From assembly GCA_016715995.1 (NCBI GenBank), contig JADJXF010000024.1, positions 1 to 64,000 of the forward strand: a stretch of DNA of 64,000 bases, read 5' to 3'. The notes under the pieces are model-generated. The model saw only the letters and a program-made list of their open reading frames with translations. It had not been told where the DNA came from and ran no database searches. The position numbers were made by a program, and so were the translations under genes. The stretch is from Flavobacteriales bacterium. Its GTDB lineage: Bacteria; Bacteroidota; Bacteroidia; Flavobacteriales_F; PHOS-HE28. Below are positions 39,301 through 48,679 of the stretch, piece by piece; the first letter of the stretch is position 1; each line of letters opens with the position of its first letter.

Positions 39301-40665
39301 CGCCATGGGCTTGAACATCTTTCCTTCGATGCCCTGCAGCGAGAGGATCGGCAGGTACACGATGAGAATGATCACCTGGCCGAACATGGCGGAGTTCATC
39401 ATGCGGCTTGCGGAACTGCGCACCGTTTCATCCATGCGTTGCTGATCGAGTTTGCCAGCGCCCAGACCATGACCGGTGCCATGCAAGCGATGCAGCACGG
39501 CTTCCACGATGATCACCGCGCCGTCCACGATCAGCCCGAAGTCCAGGGCGCCCAGGCTCATCAGGTTGCCGCTCACGCCGAAGAGGTTCATCATGATCAC
39601 CGCGAAGAGCATCGCCAACGGGATCACCGATGCTACCACAAGTCCCGCGCGCAGGTTGGCCAGGAAGAACACAAGGATCAGCACCACGATCAGCGCGCCT
39701 TCCATCAGATTCGTCTCCACGGTGCTGATGGCGTTGTTCACCATCTTGGTGCGGTCCAGGAAGGGTTCAATGGACACGCCTTCGGGCAGTGTCTTCTCGA
39801 TCTGCGCCATGCGTTCCTTCACTTGCTCAATCACCGCGCTGGAGTTGGCTCCCTTCAGCATCATCACCACCGCGCCGGCCACTTCGCCTTCATCGTTGTA
39901 GGTCATGGCACCGTACCGTGTGGCCGTGCCCAAGCGCACCTCGGCCACATCGTGCAGAAGCACCGGGGTATGGTCGGGCAGCACCTTCACTTGGATGGTG
40001 CGGATCGCCTCCATGTCAGCGATGAGGCCTTCTGTTCGGATGAACAACATGGCCGGCCCCTTCTCGATGTAGGCCCCGCCGGTATTGCTGTTGTTGCGTG
40101 CCACGGCAGTGAACACGTCCGCGATGGTGATGCCCATAGCGCCGAGCCTCTCCGGATCAACAGCGATCTCGTACTGCTTCAGCTTTCCGCCGAAACTGCT
40201 CACGTCGGCCACGCCTTCCGTGCCGATGAGCTGGCGACGCACGATCCAATCCTGGATGGTGCGCAGCTCCGTCGCATCGTACTTCCCCTCGTATCCGGGC
40301 TTCGGCTTCACGACGTATTGGAAGATCTCACCGAGGCCGCTGGAAACAGGGCCGAGTTCAGGCTTTCCTAACGACTCCGGAATGGTGATCTGCGCGAGCC
40401 GTTCCGTGACCTGTTGCCGCGCCCAGTAGACATCCGTGGCATCGTCGAACACGATGGTGACGAGCGATAGCCCGAACCGGCTGAAGCTGCGCTGCTCGAT
40501 GATGCCCGGTACGTTGCGCGTGGCCTGCTCGATAGGGAAGGTGATCAGCCGCTCGATATCACCGGCGCCCAACGCTGGGCTCACGGTGATCACTTGCACC
40601 TGGTTGTTGGTGTGATCAGGCCCGGGTTCGGGGCGGACGCAGAAGCTCGGACTGGTGCCCCGCAA
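36367..40665 (-). CDS. CzcA/CusA metal RND permease fused to TolC, N-terminus missing
   Basis: About 1415 recognisable residues. The CzcA part runs from TNNQVQVITVSPALG to LPALYMLVHRKRSK, with the second and later helices (GALIVVLILVFFLANLRAG) and the helix 4 motif GALDFGLIVDGAVI, whose acidic residue drives protons. From about residue 1040 a TolC domain follows (ITLEQAVDSAMRNN) to the C-terminus. The fusion is normal for Bacteroidota. What is odd is the start: the first about 47 residues, including membrane helix 1, are absent. CzcA homology begins at 40617, inside the last codons of the upstream gene, so a deletion removed the 5' end. It is probably not functional as it stands. Confidence 0.88.
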   Translation of the reverse strand: MRGTSPSFCVRPEPGPDHTNNQVQVITVSPALGAGDIERLITFPIEQATRNVPGIIEQRSFSRFGLSLVTIVFDDATDVYWARQQVTERLAQITIPESLGKPELGPVSSGLGEIFQYVVKPKPGYEGKYDATELRTIQDWIVRRQLIGTEGVADVSSFGGKLKQYEIAVDPERLGAMGITIADVFTAVARNNSNTGGAYIEKGPAMLFIRTEGLIADMEAIRTIQVKVLPDHTPVLLHDVAEVRLGTATRYGAMTYNDEGEVAGAVVMMLKGANSSAVIEQVKERMAQIEKTLPEGVSIEPFLDRTKMVNNAISTVETNLMEGALIVVLILVFFLANLRAGLVVASVIPLAMLFAVIMMNLFGVSGNLMSLGALDFGLIVDGAVIIVEAVLHRLHGTGHGLGAGKLDQQRMDETVRSSASRMMNSAMFGQVIILIVYLPILSLQGIEGKMFKPMAQTVAFAVLGAAILSLTYVPMMSALFLSKKLNPPATWTDRMMERLGRIYRTWLDKAILKPMRLVVAALALLVVAGGIMAAMGGEFIPELEEGDFAIDTRLLTGSSLTNTVETCLKAGGMLKANYPEVEKVVAKIGSGEIPTDPMPIEAADMMVILKPKKEWTSAKTFDELAERMGATLSALPGVTFGFQYPVQMRFNELMTGARQDVVCKIYGEDLDSLALYAHKLGELVNTVEGAKDLYVETVGGLPQIVVRHDRAALARYGLDVEAVNDVVRTAFAGSVAGQVFEGERRFDLVVRARSQSRSGLSDVQRLLVPTPMGKPVPLSILAEVRIEDGPNQVQREDAKRRITVGFNVRGRDVQSIVEELQGKVDARLNLPVGYYTTYGGAFENLMDAKKRLSVVVPLALLLILLLLYFAFGSLKLSLLVFSAVPLSAIGGVFALAGRGMPFSISAGVGFIALFGVAVLNGIVLISEFEHLAKGGLQDVAERIRLGTATRLRPVLMTASVASLGFLPMALSNGAGAEVQRPLATVVIGGLLTATFLTLFVLPALYMLVHRKRSKDGPLISSSVAVALLVLLLASPIGTIAQVTVRPITLEQAVDSAMRNNLYLKSAALHTDAEEALIGSAWDLPRTNVDVEYGKVNTNVDDDRISVTQSLAFPTVYAQRRRMLKHNAAGVRWEQAMRQREVRVQVQQTYHEVLILGEQVRLLQEADSIYTLAVSGEEQRFDLGSSNVLQRATARTQAMLMRARVQQTSAELQQARTRLSQLTNSTGNWSSAPIPMKQTVPVLPGESTVLQHPIVRSANEQEAAADARWRMERSTLLPEFTLGVSSMTLYQSPSVPDGSVIYGRNERFNMVRAGIGLPLFFGAQSARNKAARLGTERASNETAALTQEIRTQLQQAQQRYTAQLSRVESLEQGAAQEAEQLRRSAEEAYHSGQLDRLEWSLLTGQSISLSMEYLDALRALGRAAFELNAFNEF

Positions 40666-41023
40666 GAAGGTCCTCGTCCACAGGAACAGTTATCGCTTTG
40701 CGAGCGGAAAGCGTGGGAAAGCTGACCGGTCGCAATGGATCCGAACCGATCACTTTCGCCATATGCTGATCAACAGCTGCACCATGGTGGTGGTGGAAGG
40801 GGAGGTTCTCGTGGCCGTCTTCAGCTTGATGCTCTTCGCTGGCGTAGTGCAACGCGATGAATGACGACAGGTCCAACTCTTCGTCTGATGCTTGATGTTC
40901 AAAGAAATGCGCGAAGAGCAACGGCAACTTCACCAAGTCCGGGCTCACCAAGAACCCCTGTACCCAAAGTATTGGCAGAATGGACCAAAAGCGCGAGTTC
41001 ACGCGCCAAAGGTACAGAGGCAC
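40616..41023 (-). CDS. Small exported protein preceding CzcA, His-rich
   Basis: 135 residues. Hydrophobic N-terminus, LVKLPLLFAHFFEH, FIALHYASEEH and LPFHHHHGAA. Paralogue of the protein at 16406-16795. The natural C-terminus is ELLRPPR; the final TRA-stop lies in what should be CzcA coding sequence, so its stop codon is likely a product of the deletion. It starts with GTG at 41023 or at 41002. The His motif suggests metal binding in the periplasm. Role unproven. Confidence 0.6.
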   Translation of the reverse strand: MPLYLWRVNSRFWSILPILWVQGFLVSPDLVKLPLLFAHFFEHQASDEELDLSSFIALHYASEEHQAEDGHENLPFHHHHGAAVDQHMAKVIGSDPLRPVSFPTLSARKAITVPVDEDLLAGHQSELLRPPRTRA

Positions 41024-41274
41024 TAAACTGGTGTGCTGATGTTTGTCAGGTCGTTCTCGCGCTCAGCGCCCAAAGGGCTTTGCCGATTCATCTGCGCCGG
41101 ATCAAGGGTTCGTGAAAGGCTTCGGTGCGCACCACTTTACCATCACGAGGTCCGGCCGTTGGACCACCCCGACCCCGGATTACTGGATGAGTTCCACTAA
41201 AAGCGATGGCGAACGAAGGCTAATGGCCCGGAAGCTCTTCCGCTTGACCGCGCGCGCAGCGAACCCAACGGGAT

Positions 41275-41829
41275 CTATGTCTCGGTCACTCCAGCGCGAT
41301 CACCAAAGGTGCGGCCATACAAATCAATCGCCTCCTCCACGATCCGCATCGCCTCCTCCCGGCCCATGAACTGCTCCACCTTCACCTCCTTGCCCTCGAG
41401 TACCGTGTAGTCCATGAAGAAGCGGCGGATCTGCTTCTCGGTGTGCGGGGCGAGCTGCGACACGTCGGTGATGTGGTTCACGCTCTCATCCTTCGTAGCC
41501 ACGGCGATGATCTTGTCGTCGGCCTCGCCTTGATCCACCATGCGCATCACGCCGATCACCGTGGCATCCACCAGGCAGAGGTGCGGCAACGTGAGACTGG
41601 TGAGCACGAGGATGTCCAGCGGGTCCCTGTCGTCGCAATAGGTGCGTGGGATGAAGCCATAGTTGGCGGGGTAATGCACGGCGCTGAAGAGCGCACGGTC
41701 CAGCATCAGCAGGCCGCTCTCCTTGTGCAGTTCATACTTGCCCTTGCTCTCTTTGGGGATCTCGATGATGGCGTTGACGCGCAGCGGTGCGCGCTCGCCA
41801 GGCGAGAGGTCGTGCCAAGGATGATTCAT
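41275..41829 (-). CDS. ppa: Inorganic pyrophosphatase (family I)
   Basis: 184 residues. Family I motifs are clear: NAIIEIPKESKGKYE, NYGFIPRTYCDDRDPLDILV with the catalytic aspartates (D-R-D-P-L-D), and TEKQIRRFFMDYTVLEGKEV. It hydrolyses pyrophosphate in the cytosol. The gene overlaps the TauE gene by 4 bases (ATGA), so the two are translated together. Confidence 0.95.
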   Translation of the reverse strand: MNHPWHDLSPGERAPLRVNAIIEIPKESKGKYELHKESGLLMLDRALFSAVHYPANYGFIPRTYCDDRDPLDILVLTSLTLPHLCLVDATVIGVMRMVDQGEADDKIIAVATKDESVNHITDVSQLAPHTEKQIRRFFMDYTVLEGKEVKVEQFMGREEAMRIVEEAIDLYGRTFGDRAGVTET

Positions 41830-42608
41830 GGGGTGAAGATCAGGAAATCAGAAAATGAAAGGCGGCCATCAACCGCGAACAGCAGCTTCATCCCGGCCGT
41901 CGTCAGCACCAAGAAGAGCGCGATGAGGATGGCGCGCGCTCCGAAGCGTGAGACGCCGAGCCACGACCCGATGATGCCGCCTGCAACCACAGCCAGAAGC
42001 CACCAAGGCATGAAGGGATGCACCTCCAAGCCTTTGGTCATGCGCCCGGCCAATCCCGAAAGGGAGTTGATGAAGATGAAGAGCGCGGCGATGCCCGAGA
42101 TGTGCCGAAGCGCGGCCCAACGCCCCGCGATGAGGATTGGCGAGAGGAAGATGCCGCCGCCCACGCCGATGATGCCAGACAGGAAGCCGATGGGTAGGCC
42201 AACACCGATGGATGCAAACAGTGGCATGGGACGGGGGTCCCGATCTTCAGGCTTGCGCAGCGCCCGCCAAGCCATGAGCAAAGCAGAAGCAATCAGGAAC
42301 ACGCCGGCCACGACCGCGAATGCGCGCGACGGCAGTTGCAGGCGACCGCCGAGGAAAGCCAGCGGCAGCGCGACAACCGCCACGGGCCAGAACACCTTCC
42401 AACTGAAACAGCCCGCGCGCAAGAAGCGCCAGCTGGCGATACCTGCCACCGCCACGTTCAGCACCAGCGAGGTGGGCTTGATGGTCTCCGGTGCGAATGA
42501 CAGCAATGCCATCACCGCCAGGTAGCCGCTGGCGCCGGCATGACCTACGCTGCTGTAGAGCAAGGCGACGCAGAAGAAGATGGGAAGCGCGAGGAAGTGG
42601 GGATCCAA
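41826..42608 (-). CDS. TauE/SafE (TSUP) family permease
   Basis: 260 residues with about eight helices in two repeats. Typical pieces: SSVGHAGASGYLAVMALL, IKPTSLVLNVAVAGIASW, and GFLSGIIGVGGGIFLSPIL with the paired glycine motif. These carriers are linked to sulfur oxyanion or organosulfonate transport. It is quite different from the broken copy at 3156-3906. Substrate unknown. Confidence 0.88.
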   Translation of the reverse strand: MDPHFLALPIFFCVALLYSSVGHAGASGYLAVMALLSFAPETIKPTSLVLNVAVAGIASWRFLRAGCFSWKVFWPVAVVALPLAFLGGRLQLPSRAFAVVAGVFLIASALLMAWRALRKPEDRDPRPMPLFASIGVGLPIGFLSGIIGVGGGIFLSPILIAGRWAALRHISGIAALFIFINSLSGLAGRMTKGLEVHPFMPWWLLAVVAGGIIGSWLGVSRFGARAILIALFLVLTTAGMKLLFAVDGRLSFSDFLIFTP

Positions 42609-42665
42609 GATCGCGAAGATCGCGATGGTAGGCGACAGCCATAGCGAATGCCCTATTCACTACCA

Positions 42666-44117
42666 CTACCTCCACCCACCTCCCAGCGCTTTGTACATAT
42701 CCACCATCGCGTTCAGCTGCTGCTTCTTCGTCTCCACCAACTCGAATCGTGATTCGAGCGCATCGCGCTGGGTGAGCAGCACCTCCATGTAATCGGCGCG
42801 GGCGGAACGGAAGAGGTTCGACGAGATCGTGATCGAACTGGAAAGCGCATCCACCTGCTGCGCGCGCAGGTCGTAGCTGCGACGCAGGTTCTGGATATTC
42901 GAGAGCTGGTTCACCACTTCCACATAAGCGTTCAGCACCGCGCGTTCATAGTCATACACGGCTTGGAGTTGACGCGCGTTGGCGCCTGCATAGGTGGCCC
43001 TGATCGCGTTCCTGTTGATGAGCGGCGCCACAAGGTCACCGGCCACGTTGTAGAGCAGTGATGCAGGCGTTTCCGTGAGCAGCGAGGCTTCGAATGCATT
43101 CAAGCCGACACCGGCGGTAAGACGCACCGACGGATAGCAGTTCGCGCGCGCCGCCTTCACTTCGAGCTTGGCTGCGGCCAGCTCCAGCTCAGCCTTGCGG
43201 ATGTCCGGACGGTATGACAGCAGTTGTGATGGAAGGCCGGCATAGACTGTATCGGGGATGAGACCTGAGAACGCCGCCGAATTGCGTTGCACGGATCTTG
43301 GATAGCGGCCAACCAGGAAGTTTATGCGATTCTCCGTCTCCACGATGCGCTGCTGGATGTCGAACTGGACACTGCGGTTCTTCAGCACCTCCGCCTCGAA
43401 GCGTCGCACGGCCAGCTCGGTGACCTTGGCCGCCTGCTTCTCCATCCGCACGATCTCCAGCGCGTCCTGCTGGATGGCGATGTTGGTCCGCAGGATCTCC
43501 AACTGATTGTCCAGCGCCATGAGCTCGTAGTACGAGTTGGCGATCTCCGCCACCAGGTTGGTGACCATGAAGTTCCGGCCCTCCACGGTTCCGAGGTAGC
43601 GCAGTACAGCGGCCTGTTTGGCATTGCGCAGCTTCTTCCAGATGTCCAACTCCCATGAGGCACGCACACCCACCATGAAATCCGGCAGCGGCTCGGGGAA
43701 CCTGGTGTCGTGATCGATCTCCAAGCTGTGTTCCACCGCTCCATTGCGCGTGAACTCGCCCACCTTCTCTGCACCAGCGGCCGCACTGAAGTCCACGAAG
43801 GGCAGGTACTCCCCTTTACGAGCCCGCACCTCGCTCTGGGCGATGGTGATCTCCTGCAGCATGATGTTCAGTTCCTGATTGTTGGCCAGGGCACTGTCGA
43901 TGAGCGCACGGAGGTCCGGGTCGGTGAAGAACTGCCGCCAACTCTTCGTTGCGGCGTCCGTGGTGTCGTTCGAGCCAGCATACGTGGCAGGCTCGGTCTT
44001 CAGGGCTTCACGCACCTGCAGCGATGGCACACAGGATGACAGGGAAAGCAATGCCAGCAGGCATGCGCTCGCGAAGCGGTTGGTTGACCGGCTCATGGTT
44101 CCCGTGCAGTGCATCAT
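42666..44117 (-). CDS. Outer-membrane efflux lipoprotein, TolC/NodT type
   Basis: 483 residues if the ATG overlapping the RND stop by 4 bases is used (or 476 from 44096). Lipobox LLSLSSC. Two repeats of coiled hairpins: IDSALANNQELNIMLQEI with VGVRASWELDIWKKLRNAKQA, then PSQLLSYRPDIRKAELELAAA and VRLTAGVGLNAF. It forms the outer-membrane channel of the RND pump encoded upstream in the same operon. Confidence 0.9.
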   Translation of the reverse strand: MMHCTGTMSRSTNRFASACLLALLSLSSCVPSLQVREALKTEPATYAGSNDTTDAATKSWRQFFTDPDLRALIDSALANNQELNIMLQEITIAQSEVRARKGEYLPFVDFSAAAGAEKVGEFTRNGAVEHSLEIDHDTRFPEPLPDFMVGVRASWELDIWKKLRNAKQAAVLRYLGTVEGRNFMVTNLVAEIANSYYELMALDNQLEILRTNIAIQQDALEIVRMEKQAAKVTELAVRRFEAEVLKNRSVQFDIQQRIVETENRINFLVGRYPRSVQRNSAAFSGLIPDTVYAGLPSQLLSYRPDIRKAELELAAAKLEVKAARANCYPSVRLTAGVGLNAFEASLLTETPASLLYNVAGDLVAPLINRNAIRATYAGANARQLQAVYDYERAVLNAYVEVVNQLSNIQNLRRSYDLRAQQVDALSSSITISSNLFRSARADYMEVLLTQRDALESRFELVETKKQQLNAMVDMYKALGGGWR

Positions 44118-47100
44118 GGCTTCCTTCGCTTCAGGAGATCCTTCAACCGCGCGTTCAGGGATCGGATCACCTCCTTCGATTCGATGGCCTCTTCGCTCTT
44201 GCGCACGAACTCCTCCGACACCGGTTCATCGCGCTCGTCGCTGATGAGCTTGCGGCCTTCAATCAAGGTAGCGAACACGTAGTAAAGGCCAGGAATCACG
44301 AGCACACCGATCACCGTGCCGACCAACATGCCCCCCAACGAGGATGAACCGATCGTGCGGTTGCCGATTGCACCAGCGCCCGATGCGAGCACCAAGGGGA
44401 TGAGGCCAGCTACGAAGGCGAAGGAGGTCATGAGGATCGGGCGGAACCGCGCCTTCGATCCTTCGATGGCAGCTTCCAGCACGGTCGCGCCGGCGCGCTG
44501 CCTCTGTACTGCGAACTCCACGATGAGCACCGCGTTCTTGCCCAGCAGGCCGATGAGCATGATGATGCCAATCTGCGCGTACACGTCGTTCGCCAGGCCC
44601 ATGGCCTTCAGCAACAGGAAGGAGCCCAGCACACCGACCGGCAGGGATAGGATGACCACCAAGGGCAGCACGAAGCTCTCATACTGGGCAGCGAGCACGA
44701 GATACACGAAAATGAGAACCACGATGAAGATGTAAATGGCCTCGTTCCCGCGCTTCGCCTCATCATACGAAAGGCCCTCCCATGCGATGTCGTAGCCGCG
44801 CGGCAAGGATTCCCGAGCCACTTCCTGGATCGCCTTGATGGCGTCCCCACTGGTGTAGCCCTCCACCGAAAGCCCGCGGATGGTGGCCGAGTTGTATAGG
44901 TTGTAGCGCGTGATCTCGTTTGGACCCAGGCGCTTCTCGAAGCGCATGAACGAGGAGTACGGCACCATCTCCCCTTCCTCGTTCTTCACGAACAGATCCG
45001 TGAGGTCCGTGGGAAAGCGACGGTACTCCGGCGCGGCCTGGGCGTATACCTTGAAGAAGCGGCCGAAGCGGATGAAGCCCTGTTCGTAGGTGCTGCCGAT
45101 GAGGATGTTCAGGTTCTCCACCGCCTTGCCGATGGACACGCCCTTCTGCATGGCCATCTCGTTGTCGATGATCATCTCGTACTGCGGGAAGTTCGCCGCG
45201 TAGAAGGTGAACAGTCCAGTGAGTTCTTTGCGTTCACCCAGCGCGGCCATGAACTCGTTGTTGATGCGCTCGAACTCGTGGTAGTCGGTGCCGTTCGTCT
45301 TGTCGAGCATGCGCAGAGAGAAACCGGCCGATGAGCCGAATCCCGGAACGGCGGGTGGTTCGAAGTACTCGATGATGGCACCGAGGTCCTTGGTCTTCTC
45401 CTCGAGCTCCTCCATCACCTCGTGTACGTCCTTGTCGCGCTCGTGCCAAGGCTTAAGGTCGATGAGGCAGGTGCCCGCGTTGGATCCGCGGCCCTCGGTC
45501 ATGATCTCGTAACCGGCCAAGGACGAGACCGACTCCACCTCGGGAATCTCCTCACAGATCTTCATCAGGTCCTGCGCCACCTTGTTGGTCGTCTCCAACG
45601 TGGAGCCGGGCGGGGTTTGCACGATGGCGTAGATCGTGCCTTGGTCCTCACTGGGGATGAAGCCCGCCGGCAATACCAGGTTGGCCAGGTAGATGGCCAC
45701 GCAGAAGCCGGCCAGCGCACCGAAGGTGAGCACGCGCCGCATCGCGATCCTGTTGAGCACGGCCACGTAGCGACCGGTCAAACGCTCGAACCATCGGTTG
45801 AAGGCGTCGATGAAGCGGTCCATGATGGACTTTCTCCGCGCATTGGTATGGGGCTTCATCAACATGGCGCAGAGCACTGGTGTGAGAGTGAGCGCAACAA
45901 CGGCGGAGATGATGATGGAACCGGCCATGGTGATGGAGAACTGCCGGTAGAACACCCCGACCGGGCCGGTCATGAACGAGATGGGGATGAAGACCGAGAC
46001 CATCACCAGCGTGATCGCGATGATGGCTCCACTGATCTCGCCCATCACCTCCTTCACCGCAGCGTAAGGCGTGAGCAAGTGGTTGCCTTCCATCTTGGCG
46101 TGGACCGCCTCCACCACCACGATGGCGTTGTCCACCACGATACCGATGGCAAGCACCAGCGCGAAGAGCGTGATCAGGTTGATCGAAAGCCCGAATAGCT
46201 GCATGACGAAGAATGCGCCGATCAAGGACACCGGTACGGCGAGTATGGGGATCAACGTAGAACGCCAATCGCCCAGGAAAAGGAAGACCACAAGCGCCAC
46301 CAGGATGAAAGCATCGCGCAGCGTGTGCAAGACCTGCTCGATGGAGGCATCGAGGAAGGTGCTCACGTCGTAGCTCACCTTGTAGCCGATGCCCGGCGGC
46401 ATGAACTCGGCCTGTTCCTTCAGCTTCTCCTTCACCTGCGCAATCACCTCGCTCGCATTGCTGCCGAGCGTCTGCTTCAGCACGATGGAAGCCGAGGGCT
46501 TTCCATCGAGGTTGGAGTAGATGTCGAAGAACTCGCTGCCCAGCTCCACATCAGCGATGTCTCGCAACTTGATCATCTCGCCTTCCTCGTTGGCGCGGAT
46601 GATGATGTTGCGGTACTGCTCGGGCTCGTTGTACTGGCCCTGGTAAATCAGCACGTACTCCAGCGATTGGGATTCGATGCCGGAGCTCTGGCCGAGGCGT
46701 CCGGGCCGTGCGATCAGGCTCTGCTCCTCCATGGCCTTCATCACTTCCTCCGCGCTGATGTTGTAGGCGCGCATGCGATCAGGCTTCATCCAGATGCGCA
46801 TGGCGTACTTGCGGCTGCCGAGGATCTGCGCCTGCGCCACACCGGGGATCCGCTGGATCTCCGGGATCAATTGCGTGAACGCATAGTTGTACAGGAAGAG
46901 CTCGTCCGCGTCCTCTCCGTTGCCGAAGAGGTTCACATACATGAGCATGCTCGGCTGCACCGGGGTGATAATCACACCTTCGCGCTGCACCAGCAAAGGC
47001 AGGTTGGGCATCACCTGGTCCACGCGTGTCTTCACGCGCACCACGGCCTCATTGGGATCGGTGCCAGGTTCGAAGATCACGCGGATAGTTCCCTCGCCAG

Positions 47101-47353
47101 CGCTCGTGGCGTCCGAGGCGATGTAGCGCATGCCCTGCACACCGTTGATCGCCGTTTCCAATTGGATGATGGTGGACTTCGTGAGCACGTCCGCGCTGGA
47201 GCCCGGGTAGGCGATGAAGATGTTCACCGTGGTGGGCGCGATCTCCGGGAACTGCGCGGTGGGCAGCTGCATCATGGCGAGCCCGCCGACGAAGAGGATC
47301 AGCACCGAGATGACGATGGCCAGTACCGGCCGTTGGATGAAATTCCTGAACAT
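44114..47353 (-). CDS. RND multidrug efflux permease, HAE1/AcrB type
   Basis: 1079 residues. Starts MFRNFIQRPVLAIVISVL. Helix 4 motif LALVLAIGIVVDNAIVVVEAV has the proton-relay aspartate. The porter domains and the second repeat helix IGIIMLIGLLGKNAVLIVEFA follow. C-terminal extension of about 40 charged residues (SEEFVRKSEEAIESKE). Hydrophobic or amphiphilic compounds are the likely cargo. Middle gene of an adaptor-permease-channel operon. Confidence 0.93.
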   Translation of the reverse strand: MFRNFIQRPVLAIVISVLILFVGGLAMMQLPTAQFPEIAPTTVNIFIAYPGSSADVLTKSTIIQLETAINGVQGMRYIASDATSAGEGTIRVIFEPGTDPNEAVVRVKTRVDQVMPNLPLLVQREGVIITPVQPSMLMYVNLFGNGEDADELFLYNYAFTQLIPEIQRIPGVAQAQILGSRKYAMRIWMKPDRMRAYNISAEEVMKAMEEQSLIARPGRLGQSSGIESQSLEYVLIYQGQYNEPEQYRNIIIRANEEGEMIKLRDIADVELGSEFFDIYSNLDGKPSASIVLKQTLGSNASEVIAQVKEKLKEQAEFMPPGIGYKVSYDVSTFLDASIEQVLHTLRDAFILVALVVFLFLGDWRSTLIPILAVPVSLIGAFFVMQLFGLSINLITLFALVLAIGIVVDNAIVVVEAVHAKMEGNHLLTPYAAVKEVMGEISGAIIAITLVMVSVFIPISFMTGPVGVFYRQFSITMAGSIIISAVVALTLTPVLCAMLMKPHTNARRKSIMDRFIDAFNRWFERLTGRYVAVLNRIAMRRVLTFGALAGFCVAIYLANLVLPAGFIPSEDQGTIYAIVQTPPGSTLETTNKVAQDLMKICEEIPEVESVSSLAGYEIMTEGRGSNAGTCLIDLKPWHERDKDVHEVMEELEEKTKDLGAIIEYFEPPAVPGFGSSAGFSLRMLDKTNGTDYHEFERINNEFMAALGERKELTGLFTFYAANFPQYEMIIDNEMAMQKGVSIGKAVENLNILIGSTYEQGFIRFGRFFKVYAQAAPEYRRFPTDLTDLFVKNEEGEMVPYSSFMRFEKRLGPNEITRYNLYNSATIRGLSVEGYTSGDAIKAIQEVARESLPRGYDIAWEGLSYDEAKRGNEAIYIFIVVLIFVYLVLAAQYESFVLPLVVILSLPVGVLGSFLLLKAMGLANDVYAQIGIIMLIGLLGKNAVLIVEFAVQRQRAGATVLEAAIEGSKARFRPILMTSFAFVAGLIPLVLASGAGAIGNRTIGSSSLGGMLVGTVIGVLVIPGLYYVFATLIEGRKLISDERDEPVSEEFVRKSEEAIESKEVIRSLNARLKDLLKRRKP

Positions 47354-47376
47354 GGCTCAGCTGTTTCCGTGCGCGA

Positions 47377-48519
47377 TCATTCGGCGTAGAGGTCCAGGTG
47401 CTTCATCACGGAATCGGGAGCGATGAACGCGTAATCCACCTTCGCTGCGTCCTTCACCTTGCGCAGGCCTTCCAGCAGGATGCGATCATCCTTCTTGAGC
47501 CCCTCGCTCACCACGAAGAGGTGCTGCAGCTCCGGGCCGATTCCGATCCGTGCGGTGTGCAACACGCTGTCCTTGTCGATCACGAAGACGTAGCGGTGGT
47601 CGAGCACTTCGAAGGTGGCCTTCTGGGGGATCAGCAGCACGCCCTTCAGATCGGAATCCATCAGGATGTTGCCCGTCTCGCCGTGTCGCAACAGCCGCTC
47701 GGGATTCGGGAATGTGGCCCGGAAAGCGATGTTGCCGGTGGTGTTGTTGAAGTCGGATTCGATGGCGGTGATCTCGCCTGTATGATCGAACTCTTCCCCG
47801 TTGGCCATCTTCAGCTTCACTTGGGTGCCGTTTCCAGCCCGCGCGCTCTTCTGGTAGGCCAGGTACTCGGTTTCGGGCACGTTGAAATAGACCCACATGG
47901 CACTGTTGTCTGATAGCTCCGTGAGCAGTTCGCCCTCGTCCAGGAAGCTGCCCTTCCGCACATGGAAGCGACCCACGATGCCCTCGAAAGGCGCGTGGAT
48001 CTCGGTGAAGCCCAGGTGGGCCTGGGCCATGTTCAATTCCGCCTTCGCCTTATCGTAGCGGGCGCTGGCCATCGCCAGTTCGTTCGGCGACACCACGTTG
48101 CTATCGGCCAATGACTTGGTATTGCGGTACTCGATCTCCGCGAACTCCGCTTCGGCCTTCGCCCTGTCAACCTCCGCTTGGTACAGCACCGGCTGGATCC
48201 GGAACATCAGCTGCCCCTCCTTCACGTACTGTCCCTCATCCACCAGAATTTCCTTCAAGTAGCCTTTCTCCATGGCCCGCAGCTCAATGTGCTGCTCGGA
48301 ATGGATCTGGCATACATACTCGTGCGCGACCGATGTGTCGGTCAAAAGCGGACTGGTAGCGGGATAGCGGCCTTGCGCGTGGCCTTCGTGTTCCTCGTCG
48401 TGGTCCCCGCCGCACGCGGCGAACAGGGTGAGCACGGCGGCGGTCAAGATCGCTGAGAGAAAAGCTGAACCGTGCTGGTTGAACGCACGATGGCCCTTCG
48501 ATCCTTCGATATGGAGCAT
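47377..48519 (-). CDS. RND efflux periplasmic adaptor, AcrA/MexA type
   Basis: 380 residues. Lipobox TLFAAC, then a His/Asp/Glu-rich stretch GGDHDEEHEGHAQG that might bind metal. Core: EYVCQIHSEQHIELRAMEKG, VDEGQYVKEGQLMFRI, hairpin, TEIHAPFEGIVGRFHV, and YFNVPETEYLAYQ. It lies 23 bases upstream of the permease. I chose the ATG at 48519 because the preceding in-frame codons are not hydrophobic. Confidence 0.88.
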   Translation of the reverse strand: MLHIEGSKGHRAFNQHGSAFLSAILTAAVLTLFAACGGDHDEEHEGHAQGRYPATSPLLTDTSVAHEYVCQIHSEQHIELRAMEKGYLKEILVDEGQYVKEGQLMFRIQPVLYQAEVDRAKAEAEFAEIEYRNTKSLADSNVVSPNELAMASARYDKAKAELNMAQAHLGFTEIHAPFEGIVGRFHVRKGSFLDEGELLTELSDNSAMWVYFNVPETEYLAYQKSARAGNGTQVKLKMANGEEFDHTGEITAIESDFNNTTGNIAFRATFPNPERLLRHGETGNILMDSDLKGVLLIPQKATFEVLDHRYVFVIDKDSVLHTARIGIGPELQHLFVVSEGLKKDDRILLEGLRKVKDAAKVDYAFIAPDSVMKHLDLYAE

Positions 48520-48647
48520 GCTTCGGTAGATGAACGGGAATGATGAAACCTTGAGGCCCGGCGGGGAACCGCTCATCGCGTTCTCCCCTGGAACTACGGC
48601 TCAATACCTGAGAAGGCATGAGCGAATAGGGCGGCCGAGTGCCACCG

Positions 48648-48667
48648 CACCCAGCTATGGCTGGGTG
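48648..48667 (-). terminator. Short hairpin between two minus-strand genes
   Basis: CACCCAGC at 48648-48655 pairs with GCTGGGTG at 48660-48667 around a four-base loop. It follows the small secreted gene at 48680. No T run, so terminator activity is only possible. Confidence 0.35.
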
Positions 48668-48679
48668 ATAGTCCAGAAC

